From NCBI RefSeq assembly GCF_000327485.1, contig NC_019943.1, positions 930,001 through 994,000 of the forward strand: DNA of 64,000 nucleotides, in the 5' to 3' direction. This document shows positions 1 to 8,706 of the stretch, piece after piece. Within the stretch, counting starts at the first letter, position 1. Every line of letters starts with the position of its first letter. The position numbers and the translations under genes were made by a program. This DNA is from Methanoregula formicica SMSP (GTDB lineage Archaea; Halobacteriota; Methanomicrobia; Methanomicrobiales; Methanospirillaceae). The notes beneath the pieces were generated by a model. The model ran no database searches. It was not told where the DNA came from and saw only the letters and a program-made list of their open reading frames with translations.

Positions 1-1834
1 TCTGGAACTCCCGTGCAATCTCCCGGCAGACCGGTACGGCTGTATCCACGACATCGGTGCCAATATCCATGCGGTAGTCCGCGGAAAAACCCATCTCCCG
101 TGCCAGGTCGACATATTTTTCCAGCCCTTTCTTCGTCGATTCCGAGAGCGCCTTCAGTTCCGCTGCTCCCTTGAACGTGCCGGAGTCGACAACCGCGATC
201 GAGACGAAGATGAAGTTCTCGTAGATCCCCGGGAAGTTCTTGATCACGGAGTAAAAGGTATTGACACCAAAGCCGTGGAAACCGGTAACCAGCTGGACTG
301 CGGTCATCTTATGGGGATTTACCGGATCGATGTTCTTCGTGCCGGCCACGGGCATGACATCAAGCAGGGAATCCAGTTTCCGCAGGCCCCGCGTGACCTT
401 CTGGTAATGCCGGTGGATCAGGAAACAGAGCCCGACAAGGGCCGATGTCAGGAAGATCGTGAGCCAGCCCCCCTCGCCCAGCTTCTCGAAGATGGTGATG
501 GTGAGGATCGTACTGCAGAGCACGAGCCCGATGAGGTGGATCGGGATATGCTGTTTCCAGTCTTTCTCGGTTACCCGGTTCTTGTAGAAGAACCGGGACA
601 TGCCGTACTCGGAGATGGAGAAGGTGAGGAAGACGTTGATGGCATACATGGTGATCAGGATCATAACAGAACCATGCGTGAAAAGCATGAGAAGGAGCGC
701 CGCGCCACCCATCAGGAGGATGCCGTTTGTCATCGTGAGGCGCTCCGAGAGCAGCGCAAAGGAGCGGGGGAGCCAGGAGTCGATGGCCATGTTTGCCATG
801 ACCCGCGGCCCGTCGATGAACCCCGTCTGGGCGGCCACGCAGAGCAGGGCGGCTTCTGAAAAAATGGTAATCAGGGCGAGAAGGCCCCCGAGAGGCCAGC
901 CGGCAAACACGCTGCCGGCAAGGACCGCGTTCAGTGTCTGCCCCGCCACCGGCCGTATGTCCCAGAGGAGGTAGCAGGCAAAGAGTCCTGCGGAGAGGGC
1001 CGTCAGTGAGAGTGCCATGTACAGCATTGTCCGCTTGCCGGTCTTCACCCGGGGCTCGCGCATGATCTGCATCCCGTTTGCCACTGCCTCGATCCCGGTA
1101 TAGGTTCCGCCGCCGAGCGAGTAGGCCCTGAAGAAGACTGCCAGGATCCCGACCAGGCCGATGGCAGCGAGGTCGCGGGAGAAGCCGGACTGGATCGTCG
1201 CGGCAACCGGGACGATCTGCGGGGCGTGGGCGAGGAGGCCGTACCCGAGCAGAATGGCGTGGGCTGCGATGAATACGAGGAAGATCGGGGCAAGAATGAG
1301 AACGGATTCCCGGACACCCCGCAAATTGATGACGATCAGGATGAGGATAAGGAGGCAGGCGAACGGGAGCTTCCAGGGCTGCCACGACAACGGCAGGAAC
1401 GAGAAGACGGCCTCCCCGCAGGCGGCAATCGAAACCGTGATGGTCAGCATGTAGTCAATGAGAAGGGCGCTGCCGGAAACGACTCCCGCCCGTTCGCTGA
1501 TGGTGTGGGTAGCAACGATATAGCCACCGCCGCCACCCGGGAAATGCTCGATGATGCGGGTGTAGGCATACGAGATGATGAAGACCGTCAGTGCGGTTCC
1601 GATTGCAAGAAAAACAGCAAGATAGGTGTAGGGTCCAAGGGCGATGAACGCTTCAGGTGGACCGTAGGACGATGAAGAGACCCCGTCGGCCCCAAGGCCT
1701 ATCCAGGCAAGGAGGGGGAAGAGCGCGATCTTATGGAAGAGTGAAGGGTCTTCGATATTTTTCCTGGCGCCGATGATGGTTCGCCGGGCGCCGCTCCTGA
1801 TATCTTCCCAGTTCCATGAGTCACGGGATCCCAC
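1..1834 (-). CDS. APC-superfamily permease, KimA-like (3' end outside window)
   Basis: Multi-pass membrane transporter read on the minus strand; the C-terminus runs off the window edge, leaving about 611 residues. The N-terminus carries a GLGADGVSSSSYGPPEAF stretch like the first helix region of APC-superfamily K+/amino-acid permeases of the KimA/YdaO type. About twelve hydrophobic segments follow, and then a soluble C-terminal domain (from about residue 480) containing VSIAVVDSGTFKGAAELKAL. KimA proteins have a comparable cytosolic tail. Substrate is therefore either K+ or an amino acid; K+ is an inference supported only by other K+ genes in the window. The start is taken as GTG 1834, the first start codon after an in-frame TGA; no clear ribosome binding site is visible. 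Confidence 0.75.
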   Translation of the reverse strand, partial: MGSRDSWNWEDIRSGARRTIIGARKNIEDPSLFHKIALFPLLAWIGLGADGVSSSSYGPPEAFIALGPYTYLAVFLAIGTALTVFIISYAYTRIIEHFPGGGGGYIVATHTISERAGVVSGSALLIDYMLTITVSIAACGEAVFSFLPLSWQPWKLPFACLLILILIVINLRGVRESVLILAPIFLVFIAAHAILLGYGLLAHAPQIVPVAATIQSGFSRDLAAIGLVGILAVFFRAYSLGGGTYTGIEAVANGMQIMREPRVKTGKRTMLYMALSLTALSAGLFACYLLWDIRPVAGQTLNAVLAGSVFAGWPLGGLLALITIFSEAALLCVAAQTGFIDGPRVMANMAIDSWLPRSFALLSERLTMTNGILLMGGAALLLMLFTHGSVMILITMYAINVFLTFSISEYGMSRFFYKNRVTEKDWKQHIPIHLIGLVLCSTILTITIFEKLGEGGWLTIFLTSALVGLCFLIHRHYQKVTRGLRKLDSLLDVMPVAGTKNIDPVNPHKMTAVQLVTGFHGFGVNTFYSVIKNFPGIYENFIFVSIAVVDSGTFKGAAELKALSESTKKGLEKYVDLAREMGFSADYRMDIGTDVVDTAVPVCREIAREFQ

Positions 1835-2070
1835 GGTATCTTCTTCCGGCAGCTGGCCGGGCCGTGATCAGATAACGGCAGGGCCATTCTGCACGATCCT
1901 TGCTGGTTGTACGGCTGTGGTCTATGCACTCAGGACTCAGATATCTGCACCCGGCTTAATTCGTTTCTGGTTTTGTTGTGGCAGCCGGGAGGGTATGTTC
2001 AGTGTGGGAGAAAAGGATCCCGCGGTTTTTATCCTCAGGAGAATAACGTGTCATTTGATGGAGATATATC

Positions 2071-2481
2071 ATGGAAAATATTTTTGATACGGCCCTGAAG
2101 CAGAGATATACCATCGGACTGACGATCATCTATGCCCTCATCATCCTCTTTGCTGTTGTCACGATGCAGTTCTATTTCGGGCTTTTCATGGCAGTCATCG
2201 TGTCGATCTTTGCCATCGCGTTTTACTGTATTGACATGACCTCACCGGAAACGGAGAACCAGAAGGCAACCCTGCTCCTTGCCTGCGGTGTCATCGTGGC
2301 GGCAATTGCATCGGCTATCGCATCCTGGCTCCTCTGGGCAGTCGTGCTCGCTGTCCTCTTCCTGCATATCTATGTTCTGGGTAGGATCGAACAGCGCCTT
2401 GCGATGCTCGAGTACCAGAGCACCCGCAGGATCCTCCATAGACGGACCCGTGGCGGGGCATCGCAGCGCCACCGGGCTTAG
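2071..2481 (+). CDS. Small membrane protein of unknown function
   Basis: 136 residues. Four hydrophobic stretches (about residues 14-32, 34-52, 66-83 and 85-104) are followed by a basic, Arg-rich tail (RRILHRRTRGG). No recognised family. It sits alone between a divergent permease and the convergent large sensor kinase. Upstream the sequence gcggtttttatcc around 2020-2035 could be an archaeal TATA element. Likely real because of its membrane topology and isolated position, but function cannot be stated. Confidence 0.6.
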   Translation: MENIFDTALKQRYTIGLTIIYALIILFAVVTMQFYFGLFMAVIVSIFAIAFYCIDMTSPETENQKATLLLACGVIVAAIASAIASWLLWAVVLAVLFLHIYVLGRIEQRLAMLEYQSTRRILHRRTRGGASQRHRA

Positions 2482-2582
2482 GCGGTTTTGTCCCCGGTAT
2501 CTTCCCGCAGCACAGGGCACGGAGTTGCCCTCGCCACCGCATTCAGGATTATGGGCCGGCACGCATAGCTTTGCAACCAACG

Positions 2583-5500
2583 TTATTGCGAAACGCCCAT
2601 GCGGTGCTTTCCGGCCGGCACAGTTATCTCGAATCGTGCTCCGTTCCCGTTTGTGCCGGTCTCCCGGATCGTGATGCCCGTGATGTCGAGGATCTCGCGG
2701 GATATGGCAAGGCCAAACCCGGTGTTCTTACCCACGCCCGGCGCGAAGATCCGTTCCTTGTCGGCAGGAGGGACGCCGACTCCGTCATCGGAGCAGACAA
2801 CGATCCGGGCGCCGTCATTCTCCTCCAGCGTGAACCGGACCTGTTGGATCGATCCCCCGTGGCGCTTTGCATTGTCCAGGAGGTTGAAGAAGACCTTGGA
2901 GATGAGGGGGTCGGCGAAAATATCCAGGTCGCCCGGAAGCAGGTTCTCGCACCGGATGGCCTTTGGCAGCGCAGCTTTTTCGGCAGCAGCGACAAGCCCG
3001 TGAAGGTTCTGCCAGGCCGGTTCGTGCACGCCGATCATCTCGTACTCCTTCGTGAACTGGATCAGGTTCGAGATCTGTTCGATCGTCCGGCTGATGCGGG
3101 AAAAGTCGTCGGCATGCGCAGTTTCGGGGACCTTGCGACGGAGCAGTTCGACATATCCGCCCAGTGCCTGGAGCTGGTTGTTGATATCGTGCCTCGTTAT
3201 GCCCGAGAGGATGTTGAGCTTGTGGTTGGCCTGCCGCAGCGCCTCTTCCATGTTCTTCCGGCCGGAGATATCGATGACACTTGAAAGAAGGTAGAGTTCC
3301 TCCTGCATGGTTATCAGCGTGGCCGAGTACAGGCAAACACGGACTGTCCCGTCCTTTGCGCGGAACGGGACTTCCTCTGCCTCGATGTGCCGCTCTTTTT
3401 TGAGAACCGTGGCGATACGCTCCCCGATCTCCCTGTCGACAAGGAGCCCGATCTCCCATGGGGTCTTCCCGAGCACCTCTTCGCGTGAGTACCCGCTGTT
3501 TTTGATGAACGCGTCGTTGACGGCATAGAAGGTATTGTCTTTCACGGAGAGCAGCGTGAGGGCAACGAGGCTGGTCCGGAAGATCGTGGAAAACATCTTC
3601 TCGGACTCCCGCAATGCCGTTTCTGACGCCCTCCGCTGGCTGATATCCCGGGTAAGGCCGATGACCCCGGTGGGAATACCGCCCGTTCCCAGCATCGGGG
3701 TGATGATCACCTCGGTCCAGACCGTGGAACCGTCCTTTCGCCGGAACTCCAGTTCCAGGGGACGGGGTGCCGGCATGATCTTCCCTTCCTGCAGGTCGCT
3801 GGTCGCATGGCGGTAATGTTCCCGGATAATGGCAAGCGATTCCGGGGTCAGTGCCTCTTCAACGGGCTCGCCAATCGCCTCTTCCGGCATCATGCCCCGG
3901 AGTTCATGGACAGACGGGGTGACGTACGTGAGGTGCATATCCATGTCCGCGGTCCAGATAACGTCCTTCACATTGTCCGTAAGGAGACGGAGGCGCACCT
4001 CGCTCTCATGCAGCGCCTCTTCTGCCGTTCTCTGGTCCGTGATGTCCCGGCAGATCCCCATGTAGCTGATAATCTCACCTGAAGCGTTCCGGAGAGGGGC
4101 AGCGCTCTGGGAGTGCCAGCGCCAGGTCCCGTCCCTGTGCAGGACACGGTATTCGATACCGTGGACCCGGGTGCCCTTCTCCATGACCGAGTGGAACGCC
4201 CGGACATTCCCCGGCAGGTCATCGGGATGGATCAGGGCCGCTGACGGTGACCCGATGAGTCCACGGGTGTCGTGCCCTAAAATCTCCGACCATTGCGGCG
4301 AGACGTAGGTGAAATTTCCCGCAGGGTCCAGCGAGAAGACGATGTCGCTTGCGTTCTCGACAAGAGATCGGAACTTCTCCTCGCTCTCGCGGATGCCCTC
4401 CTCCATCTTCCGCAGGCCGGAGATGTCGATGGCGACCCCGCGGAAACCGATGATCTCCTGGTTCCTGTAGACCAGGGACGAATAGACAACCACCGGGAAC
4501 GTGCTCCCGTCTTTCCTTATTGCAGTGTATTCCTTTGGCTCATAGGGGATATTGGCCAGGATGCTCTTCACACTCTCCATGAATCGTGCGTGCTGGGCAG
4601 GTTTGATCAGGGAGAGGACCGGTTTTCCCTCGGTGAGCTCCTTCACGGAGAAACCGGTGACCGATGCGGCATGCCGGTTCGCGTAGGTGATCCGCAGCTC
4701 CCTGTCAGTTTCAAAGACCATCTGGGGCAGGCGGTCGGTCAGGTCGCGGAACCGTGCCTCGCTCTCAAGGAGTGCTTCATGTGCCTTCTTCTGCTCCGTG
4801 ATATCCTCGTAGGTTCCCAGCACGCCGATGATCTCCCCCTCCCGATTGCGGAGAGGGACTTTACTGGTGCGGAGCCATGACGTACTGCCATTGGGCCGGA
4901 TTTGCTGCTCTTCGAAATGGATCTTTGGCTGGCCGGTCTCCATCACCTCCCGGTCATCCTCCTGGAAGTGCTCAGCGGTTGCAGCCGATGAATGGTCATA
5001 ATCGGTCTTCCCGATCATGTCAGCGGGATCGGAATAACCGACATCCTGTGCGAGGGGCTTGTTGCATCCTAAAAAGACCGAGCTCCTGTCCTTCCAGAAC
5101 ACTCTCTGCGGGATGGTGTCGAGCACGGTCTGGAGCATCTGTTGTGACTGGAACACAGCCTCTTCAGCAATTTTTTTCTCTGTAATATCCCTGATTGTCC
5201 CGATAGTAACCTGCTCTCCCGTTGCATTGAGAATCCGGATGGATTTATCCTCATACCAACGGTATGTTCCATCGTTCCTTCGCACCCGGAACTGGTCCTG
5301 CGGCAGAGGGGTTCCAATCGGGCGGCTGGTCCGGATATGACTGGTTAACACCCTGGCGTCGTCCTGGTGGATGAATTCAGAAAAATTTTTTCCCAGGATC
5401 TCATCAGGATGGTATCCCAGCTGATCCATGACCTGGGGGCTTATGTAGACGATCGTGCCTTGGGGATCCAGATAATAGACAATATCCTGGATTACCTCGA

Positions 5501-6752
5501 CAAGGGTCCGGTATTTCTGCTCACTCTCACGCAGCGCCTGTTCGGCCTGCTTCTGTTCAGAAATGTCAATGATGATCCCCCTGAAGCCGGCCATCTGTCC
5601 GTTCCGATAGACCACATCCGCGTAAATGAGCCCGGGGAACGTAGTGCCATTCTTTCGGATCAGGGTATACTCCTCGTGGGTGTAGGGTTCGCCACGCATA
5701 AAGCTTACGATATTCTTCCTGAGGCGGTCATGCTGGGAGGGGTCAATGATGGTAAGGGCGTTGAAGCCCGATGCCACCTCTTGAGGAGTATACCCGAGCT
5801 GGGTTAAGGCCTGGTTATTTACAAAAGAGAGTACAAGTGAACAGTCCGTCTCGAAAACGATCTGGGGCAGGAGCTCGGCAAACGTCCGGTGCTTCTCCTC
5901 GCTTTCGCGCAGGGCCGCCTCAGCCTGCTTCCTTGCCGAGATGTCTGCAACCACCCCGCGGAACCCGACCATCTGCTTGTTCCGGAAGATGGGAGAGGAG
6001 TACACGATGACTGGGAATGGTGTCCCGTCCTTGTTGAACGCGGTGTACTCCCTGGGCTCGAACGGGATGCCATATCGCAGGTGGTGGACGTTCACCATGA
6101 ACGTGGCGTGCTGGGAGGGGTGGATGAAGGTGAGGATGCTCAGACCGCTGCCCACGACTTCAGCAGGGAAACCGTACGAGGCAACAGTGTATTTGTTCAC
6201 GTACGTAATCCGGAGGTCCATGTCCGTCTCGAAGACTATCTGGGGCAGGTGGTCGGCAAAGTCGCGGAACTTGCCCTCGCTCTCCTGCAGCTGCTGCTCG
6301 CTCCGGGCCAGTTCCTCTTCAGAAGCGGTGATCCGGTTGTACGCTTCTTGGAGTTCGGCCTGCGCCCTCCGTTTCACAACCGCCTGCCGGATCTTATGGG
6401 CAAGTTCGGCAAACTGCGCCTGCGCCGAGCCGCCTTTCTGGAGGTAGAAGTCGGCGCCATTGTTGATGGCATCGATCACAACCTCCTCGCGGCCCCTGCC
6501 GGTGAAGAGGATGAACGGGATATCACCGAACTGCTCACGGACATGTTTCAAAAATGCGATCCCGTTCATCACCGGCATCTCGTAATCGGAGACAATGGCA
6601 TCGTAAGACCGGGTAAGGGGGAGACTGATAACCTCTTTTGCTGAAGTGGAAATGCCGACCTGAAACTCGCCGTTCATTTCCAGGAAAATTTTTGCCATTT
6701 CGAGGAGTTCGGGCTCGTCATCGACATAGAGAACCCGCAATCCTTCAGCCAT
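2583..6752 (-). CDS. Receiver / eight-PAS / histidine kinase hybrid sensor
   Basis: 1389-residue soluble signal-transduction protein. An N-terminal receiver domain (about 5-125) has the DDEPE acidic pair, phospho-acceptor Asp in IVSDYEMP and the conserved Lys in YLQKGG. A short coiled coil follows. Then come eight consecutive PAS/PAC units of about 120 residues, each opened by an ALRESE-like helix and most with a DIS/DIT-x-x-K/R PAC ending. The C-terminus has a phospho-acceptor-like helix (RHDINNQLQALGG) and an ATPase domain with the N box NLLDNAKRHGG, G1 DDGVGVP and G2 GFGLAISREIL. No membrane segment, so it senses cytoplasmic redox or ligands. The start at ATG 6752 gives a receiver domain beginning at residue 5. 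The open frame continues upstream to 7328, but that part is antisense to the GntP permease gene. Proteins with this architecture are common in Methanomicrobiales; the output partner is not encoded nearby. Confidence 0.93.
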   Translation of the reverse strand: MAEGLRVLYVDDEPELLEMAKIFLEMNGEFQVGISTSAKEVISLPLTRSYDAIVSDYEMPVMNGIAFLKHVREQFGDIPFILFTGRGREEVVIDAINNGADFYLQKGGSAQAQFAELAHKIRQAVVKRRAQAELQEAYNRITASEEELARSEQQLQESEGKFRDFADHLPQIVFETDMDLRITYVNKYTVASYGFPAEVVGSGLSILTFIHPSQHATFMVNVHHLRYGIPFEPREYTAFNKDGTPFPVIVYSSPIFRNKQMVGFRGVVADISARKQAEAALRESEEKHRTFAELLPQIVFETDCSLVLSFVNNQALTQLGYTPQEVASGFNALTIIDPSQHDRLRKNIVSFMRGEPYTHEEYTLIRKNGTTFPGLIYADVVYRNGQMAGFRGIIIDISEQKQAEQALRESEQKYRTLVEVIQDIVYYLDPQGTIVYISPQVMDQLGYHPDEILGKNFSEFIHQDDARVLTSHIRTSRPIGTPLPQDQFRVRRNDGTYRWYEDKSIRILNATGEQVTIGTIRDITEKKIAEEAVFQSQQMLQTVLDTIPQRVFWKDRSSVFLGCNKPLAQDVGYSDPADMIGKTDYDHSSAATAEHFQEDDREVMETGQPKIHFEEQQIRPNGSTSWLRTSKVPLRNREGEIIGVLGTYEDITEQKKAHEALLESEARFRDLTDRLPQMVFETDRELRITYANRHAASVTGFSVKELTEGKPVLSLIKPAQHARFMESVKSILANIPYEPKEYTAIRKDGSTFPVVVYSSLVYRNQEIIGFRGVAIDISGLRKMEEGIRESEEKFRSLVENASDIVFSLDPAGNFTYVSPQWSEILGHDTRGLIGSPSAALIHPDDLPGNVRAFHSVMEKGTRVHGIEYRVLHRDGTWRWHSQSAAPLRNASGEIISYMGICRDITDQRTAEEALHESEVRLRLLTDNVKDVIWTADMDMHLTYVTPSVHELRGMMPEEAIGEPVEEALTPESLAIIREHYRHATSDLQEGKIMPAPRPLELEFRRKDGSTVWTEVIITPMLGTGGIPTGVIGLTRDISQRRASETALRESEKMFSTIFRTSLVALTLLSVKDNTFYAVNDAFIKNSGYSREEVLGKTPWEIGLLVDREIGERIATVLKKERHIEAEEVPFRAKDGTVRVCLYSATLITMQEELYLLSSVIDISGRKNMEEALRQANHKLNILSGITRHDINNQLQALGGYVELLRRKVPETAHADDFSRISRTIEQISNLIQFTKEYEMIGVHEPAWQNLHGLVAAAEKAALPKAIRCENLLPGDLDIFADPLISKVFFNLLDNAKRHGGSIQQVRFTLEENDGARIVVCSDDGVGVPPADKERIFAPGVGKNTGFGLAISREILDITGITIRETGTNGNGARFEITVPAGKHRMGVSQ

Positions 6753-6918
6753 GCACAGTACATTATTATGTGATCCTATATTTTTGTGATGACATGCATG
6801 GCACATGATGTCCGGGATTGTGAGGGACTCCCCGGAAAAAAAGAGGATGCTGTTTTCCTCCTCAATCCCCAAGAGTACAGTATCGGGAAAACGATAAGGA
6901 AGTATTTTCTCGTTTTCT

Positions 6919-8202
6919 GTGGAACAGGATGCAATGGATCTTCTCATCGCCTTTGTCATCACGCTCGCCCTCATCACCGCAGTCAGCCTCTGGTACCGGA
7001 TCTCGCCGTTCTTCACACTGGTCGGCGGGGCGATCCTTTTCGGGCTCCTTTCGGGAATGACCCTTGATGCCACACTCGAAGGGATTGTGTCCGGCCTTGG
7101 CAAGGTCTTTGCCTCGTTCGGCCTCATCATCCTCTGCGGTGCCGTGATTGCGATCCTGTTGCAGGAGCAGCGCCAGGCTGAAGAGATTGTTTCCGATATC
7201 CAGCGCATCGTGAAGAACCCGCCGGCCCTTGCTGGCTTCTCGGGGTATCTCCTTGCAGTCCCCATCACCTGCTGCGTTACGGCATACGTCATGCTCCAGC
7301 CGATCCTCGACTGCCTGGAGACGGACAAGCTCCGGCGGAATGTCCTTCTTTACCTTGCCGCGGTCGGGAGCATCATCTCGTATGCCCTGATCTTCCCGAC
7401 ACCTGTTGTCATTCCTCTCTTCACAGCATTTGGAACGGGAACCAGCGCACTGGTGTACAATGCGGTGGCGATCCCGCTCTCTCTTACCGTGCTTGCAGGA
7501 GCCATTCTCTTTTACCGGTGGGCCCGTCCAGAGGTGTCTTTTGCCGCGAATCCATTGCAACCCGGGGATATCCGGCAGGATTCAGGTTACGGCATTCACT
7601 GGCGGGCGTGGGCGCCGTTCATTGCGATCCTTGTTGCGATCCCGGTCTCGTTTTTCCTGCTCGGTCTCTCGCATGTCGGGATCATCAACTTCATCATGCT
7701 TGTGGGTGCTGTCACTGCCATCGCCCTTGCGCCGAATGGGATACGCGCAACGGGCCTGACAAAGAGCGCAAAACACGCCGGCATGATCATCTTCGATATC
7801 TGCGGTGCCGGTGCACTCGGTTACGTGATCGTAAAGAGCGGCTTCACTGAAGGAGTGCTCGGGCAGCTGATCTTCCTGATCCCGGTCATCCTTGTCCCCT
7901 TCATTCTCGCTGCTGTGATCGAGACGGCGCAGGGGTCGCGGGTGGTGACTGCGGTGATCACAGCGGAAGTGTTGGCCGGATCCGCAGTAGTCGGGGCCAT
8001 CCATCCCATCCCGCTTATCCTCCTGATCAGTGCCGGCTCCTGTATTGTTTCATACGTCACCGACCCGTACTTCTGGCTCGTCCAGCGGACCACGGGCGAT
8101 GACATCAACACGGTGGTGAAGAACTACACGCTGCCGATTGCGCTTGCCGGTATCGCAATCCTTGTCGTTGCCATAGCGCTCGAGTACCTGGTGTTCCGGT
8201 GA
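6919..8202 (+). CDS. GntP/CitM-type permease (ion transporter superfamily)
   Basis: 427-residue polytopic membrane protein with about 11-12 helices. Motifs such as LVGGAILFGLLSGM near the N-terminus, SGYLLAVPITCCVTAYVML, an IETAQGSRVVTAVITAEVL segment and the C-terminal half SYVTDPYFWLVQ are like those of GntP (gluconate permease) family symporters, which carry organic acid anions. The true substrate in a methanogen is unknown. ATG 6919 and ATG 6934 are both possible starts; the second begins directly at the first hydrophobic segment. The gene is divergent from the giant sensor kinase (166 bp apart), so the kinase could respond to the transported compound, but that is speculation. Confidence 0.75.
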   Translation: MEQDAMDLLIAFVITLALITAVSLWYRISPFFTLVGGAILFGLLSGMTLDATLEGIVSGLGKVFASFGLIILCGAVIAILLQEQRQAEEIVSDIQRIVKNPPALAGFSGYLLAVPITCCVTAYVMLQPILDCLETDKLRRNVLLYLAAVGSIISYALIFPTPVVIPLFTAFGTGTSALVYNAVAIPLSLTVLAGAILFYRWARPEVSFAANPLQPGDIRQDSGYGIHWRAWAPFIAILVAIPVSFFLLGLSHVGIINFIMLVGAVTAIALAPNGIRATGLTKSAKHAGMIIFDICGAGALGYVIVKSGFTEGVLGQLIFLIPVILVPFILAAVIETAQGSRVVTAVITAEVLAGSAVVGAIHPIPLILLISAGSCIVSYVTDPYFWLVQRTTGDDINTVVKNYTLPIALAGIAILVVAIALEYLVFR

Positions 8203-8209
8203 CAGGCTG

Positions 8210-8551
8210 GTGTGTATGCTGACCAGCCACCGGATCCTCCAGCAGTACTGGCATGATGCGCGCTATGATATCCGGCAGGTGCGGGTCTGGTATATCGACC
8301 GGGGGGCGCCGGAGGACCGGTCCGTGGCTGACGGACCGGCTATCTGCCTCGAATCCTACTATCTGAATATACGGACTCCTGCCGGAGAAAAGCAGATCCC
8401 TTACCACCGGATCCTGATCATTACCTACTGCGGTGCTGTGGTCTTCGAGAACCGGAAGATCAAGGGGCTTGCGGACCTCATTGCAGGAAATGCCCTGGAT
8501 ATCTGTGGGATCCGAACGGTCGAAGACCGTGAGGATGAGAAGAACCCGTGA
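8210..8551 (+). CDS. DUF504 / UPF0248 (MJ1316-type) RNA-associated protein
   Basis: 113 residues. The pattern HDARYDIRQVRVWYIDRGAPED followed by IPYHRILIITYCGAVVFE matches the small archaeal DUF504 (MJ1316) family, proposed to recognise RNA cyclic-phosphate ends. The gene starts 7 bp after the permease stop and is probably co-transcribed with it. GTG 8210 and ATG 8216 are both possible starts. The last residues (TVEDREDEKNP) and the stop codon are encoded by the first unit of a 55-bp tandem repeat, so the C-terminus may be recently remodelled by repeat expansion. Confidence 0.75.
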   Translation: MCMLTSHRILQQYWHDARYDIRQVRVWYIDRGAPEDRSVADGPAICLESYYLNIRTPAGEKQIPYHRILIITYCGAVVFENRKIKGLADLIAGNALDICGIRTVEDREDEKNP

Positions 8552-8672
8552 GGGTTCTTCGATTTTCCAAGATGTCGAAGACCGTGAGGATGAGAAGAAC
8601 CCGTGAGAGTTCTTCGATTTTCCAAGATGTCGAAGACCGTGAGGATGAGAAGAACCCGTGAGGGTTCTTCGA
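8519..8672. repeat. 55-bp tandem direct repeat, about 2.8 copies, hairpin-bearing
   Basis: Units begin gtcgaagaccgtgaggatga at 8519, 8574 and 8629, so the period is exactly 55 bp. Units 1 and 2 differ at one visible base (G to A near 8608); unit 3 stops at about 8672, before the T-rich tail. Each unit contains a 9-bp stem with a GTGA loop (8539-8560, 8594-8615, 8649-8670). The block separates the convergent ends of the DUF504 gene and the P-type ATPase gene. The near identity of copies points to recent duplication. The direct spacing and three copies do not make a CRISPR array. Confidence 0.95.
8539..8566 (+). terminator. Hairpin terminator candidate at DUF504 stop codon
   Basis: A perfect 9-bp stem (8539-8547 with 8552-8560) encloses a GTGA loop and is followed by gatttt. 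The TGA stop codon of the DUF504 gene (8549-8551) lies in the loop. The same structure recurs at 8594 (with one C-A mismatch) and 8649 (no T tract). Confidence 0.55.
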
Positions 8673-8706
8673 AGTGGTGGCCACAACAGTTCCGTGGTCC
8701 TCCGTC

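Noticed and set aside
360-1385. Minus-strand 341-codon frame in the first 1.4 kb
   Set aside because: Proline/arginine-rich, in a different frame of the same strand as the permease, which has consistent membrane topology.
6753-7328. 192-codon N-terminal extension of the large histidine kinase
   Set aside because: It overlaps the start of the GntP permease on the other strand and adds no domain before the receiver motif; ATG 6752 puts the receiver at residue 5.
8519-8672. CRISPR array
   Set aside because: Direct repeats follow with no spacers: the 55-bp period is all repeat, and no leader is present.
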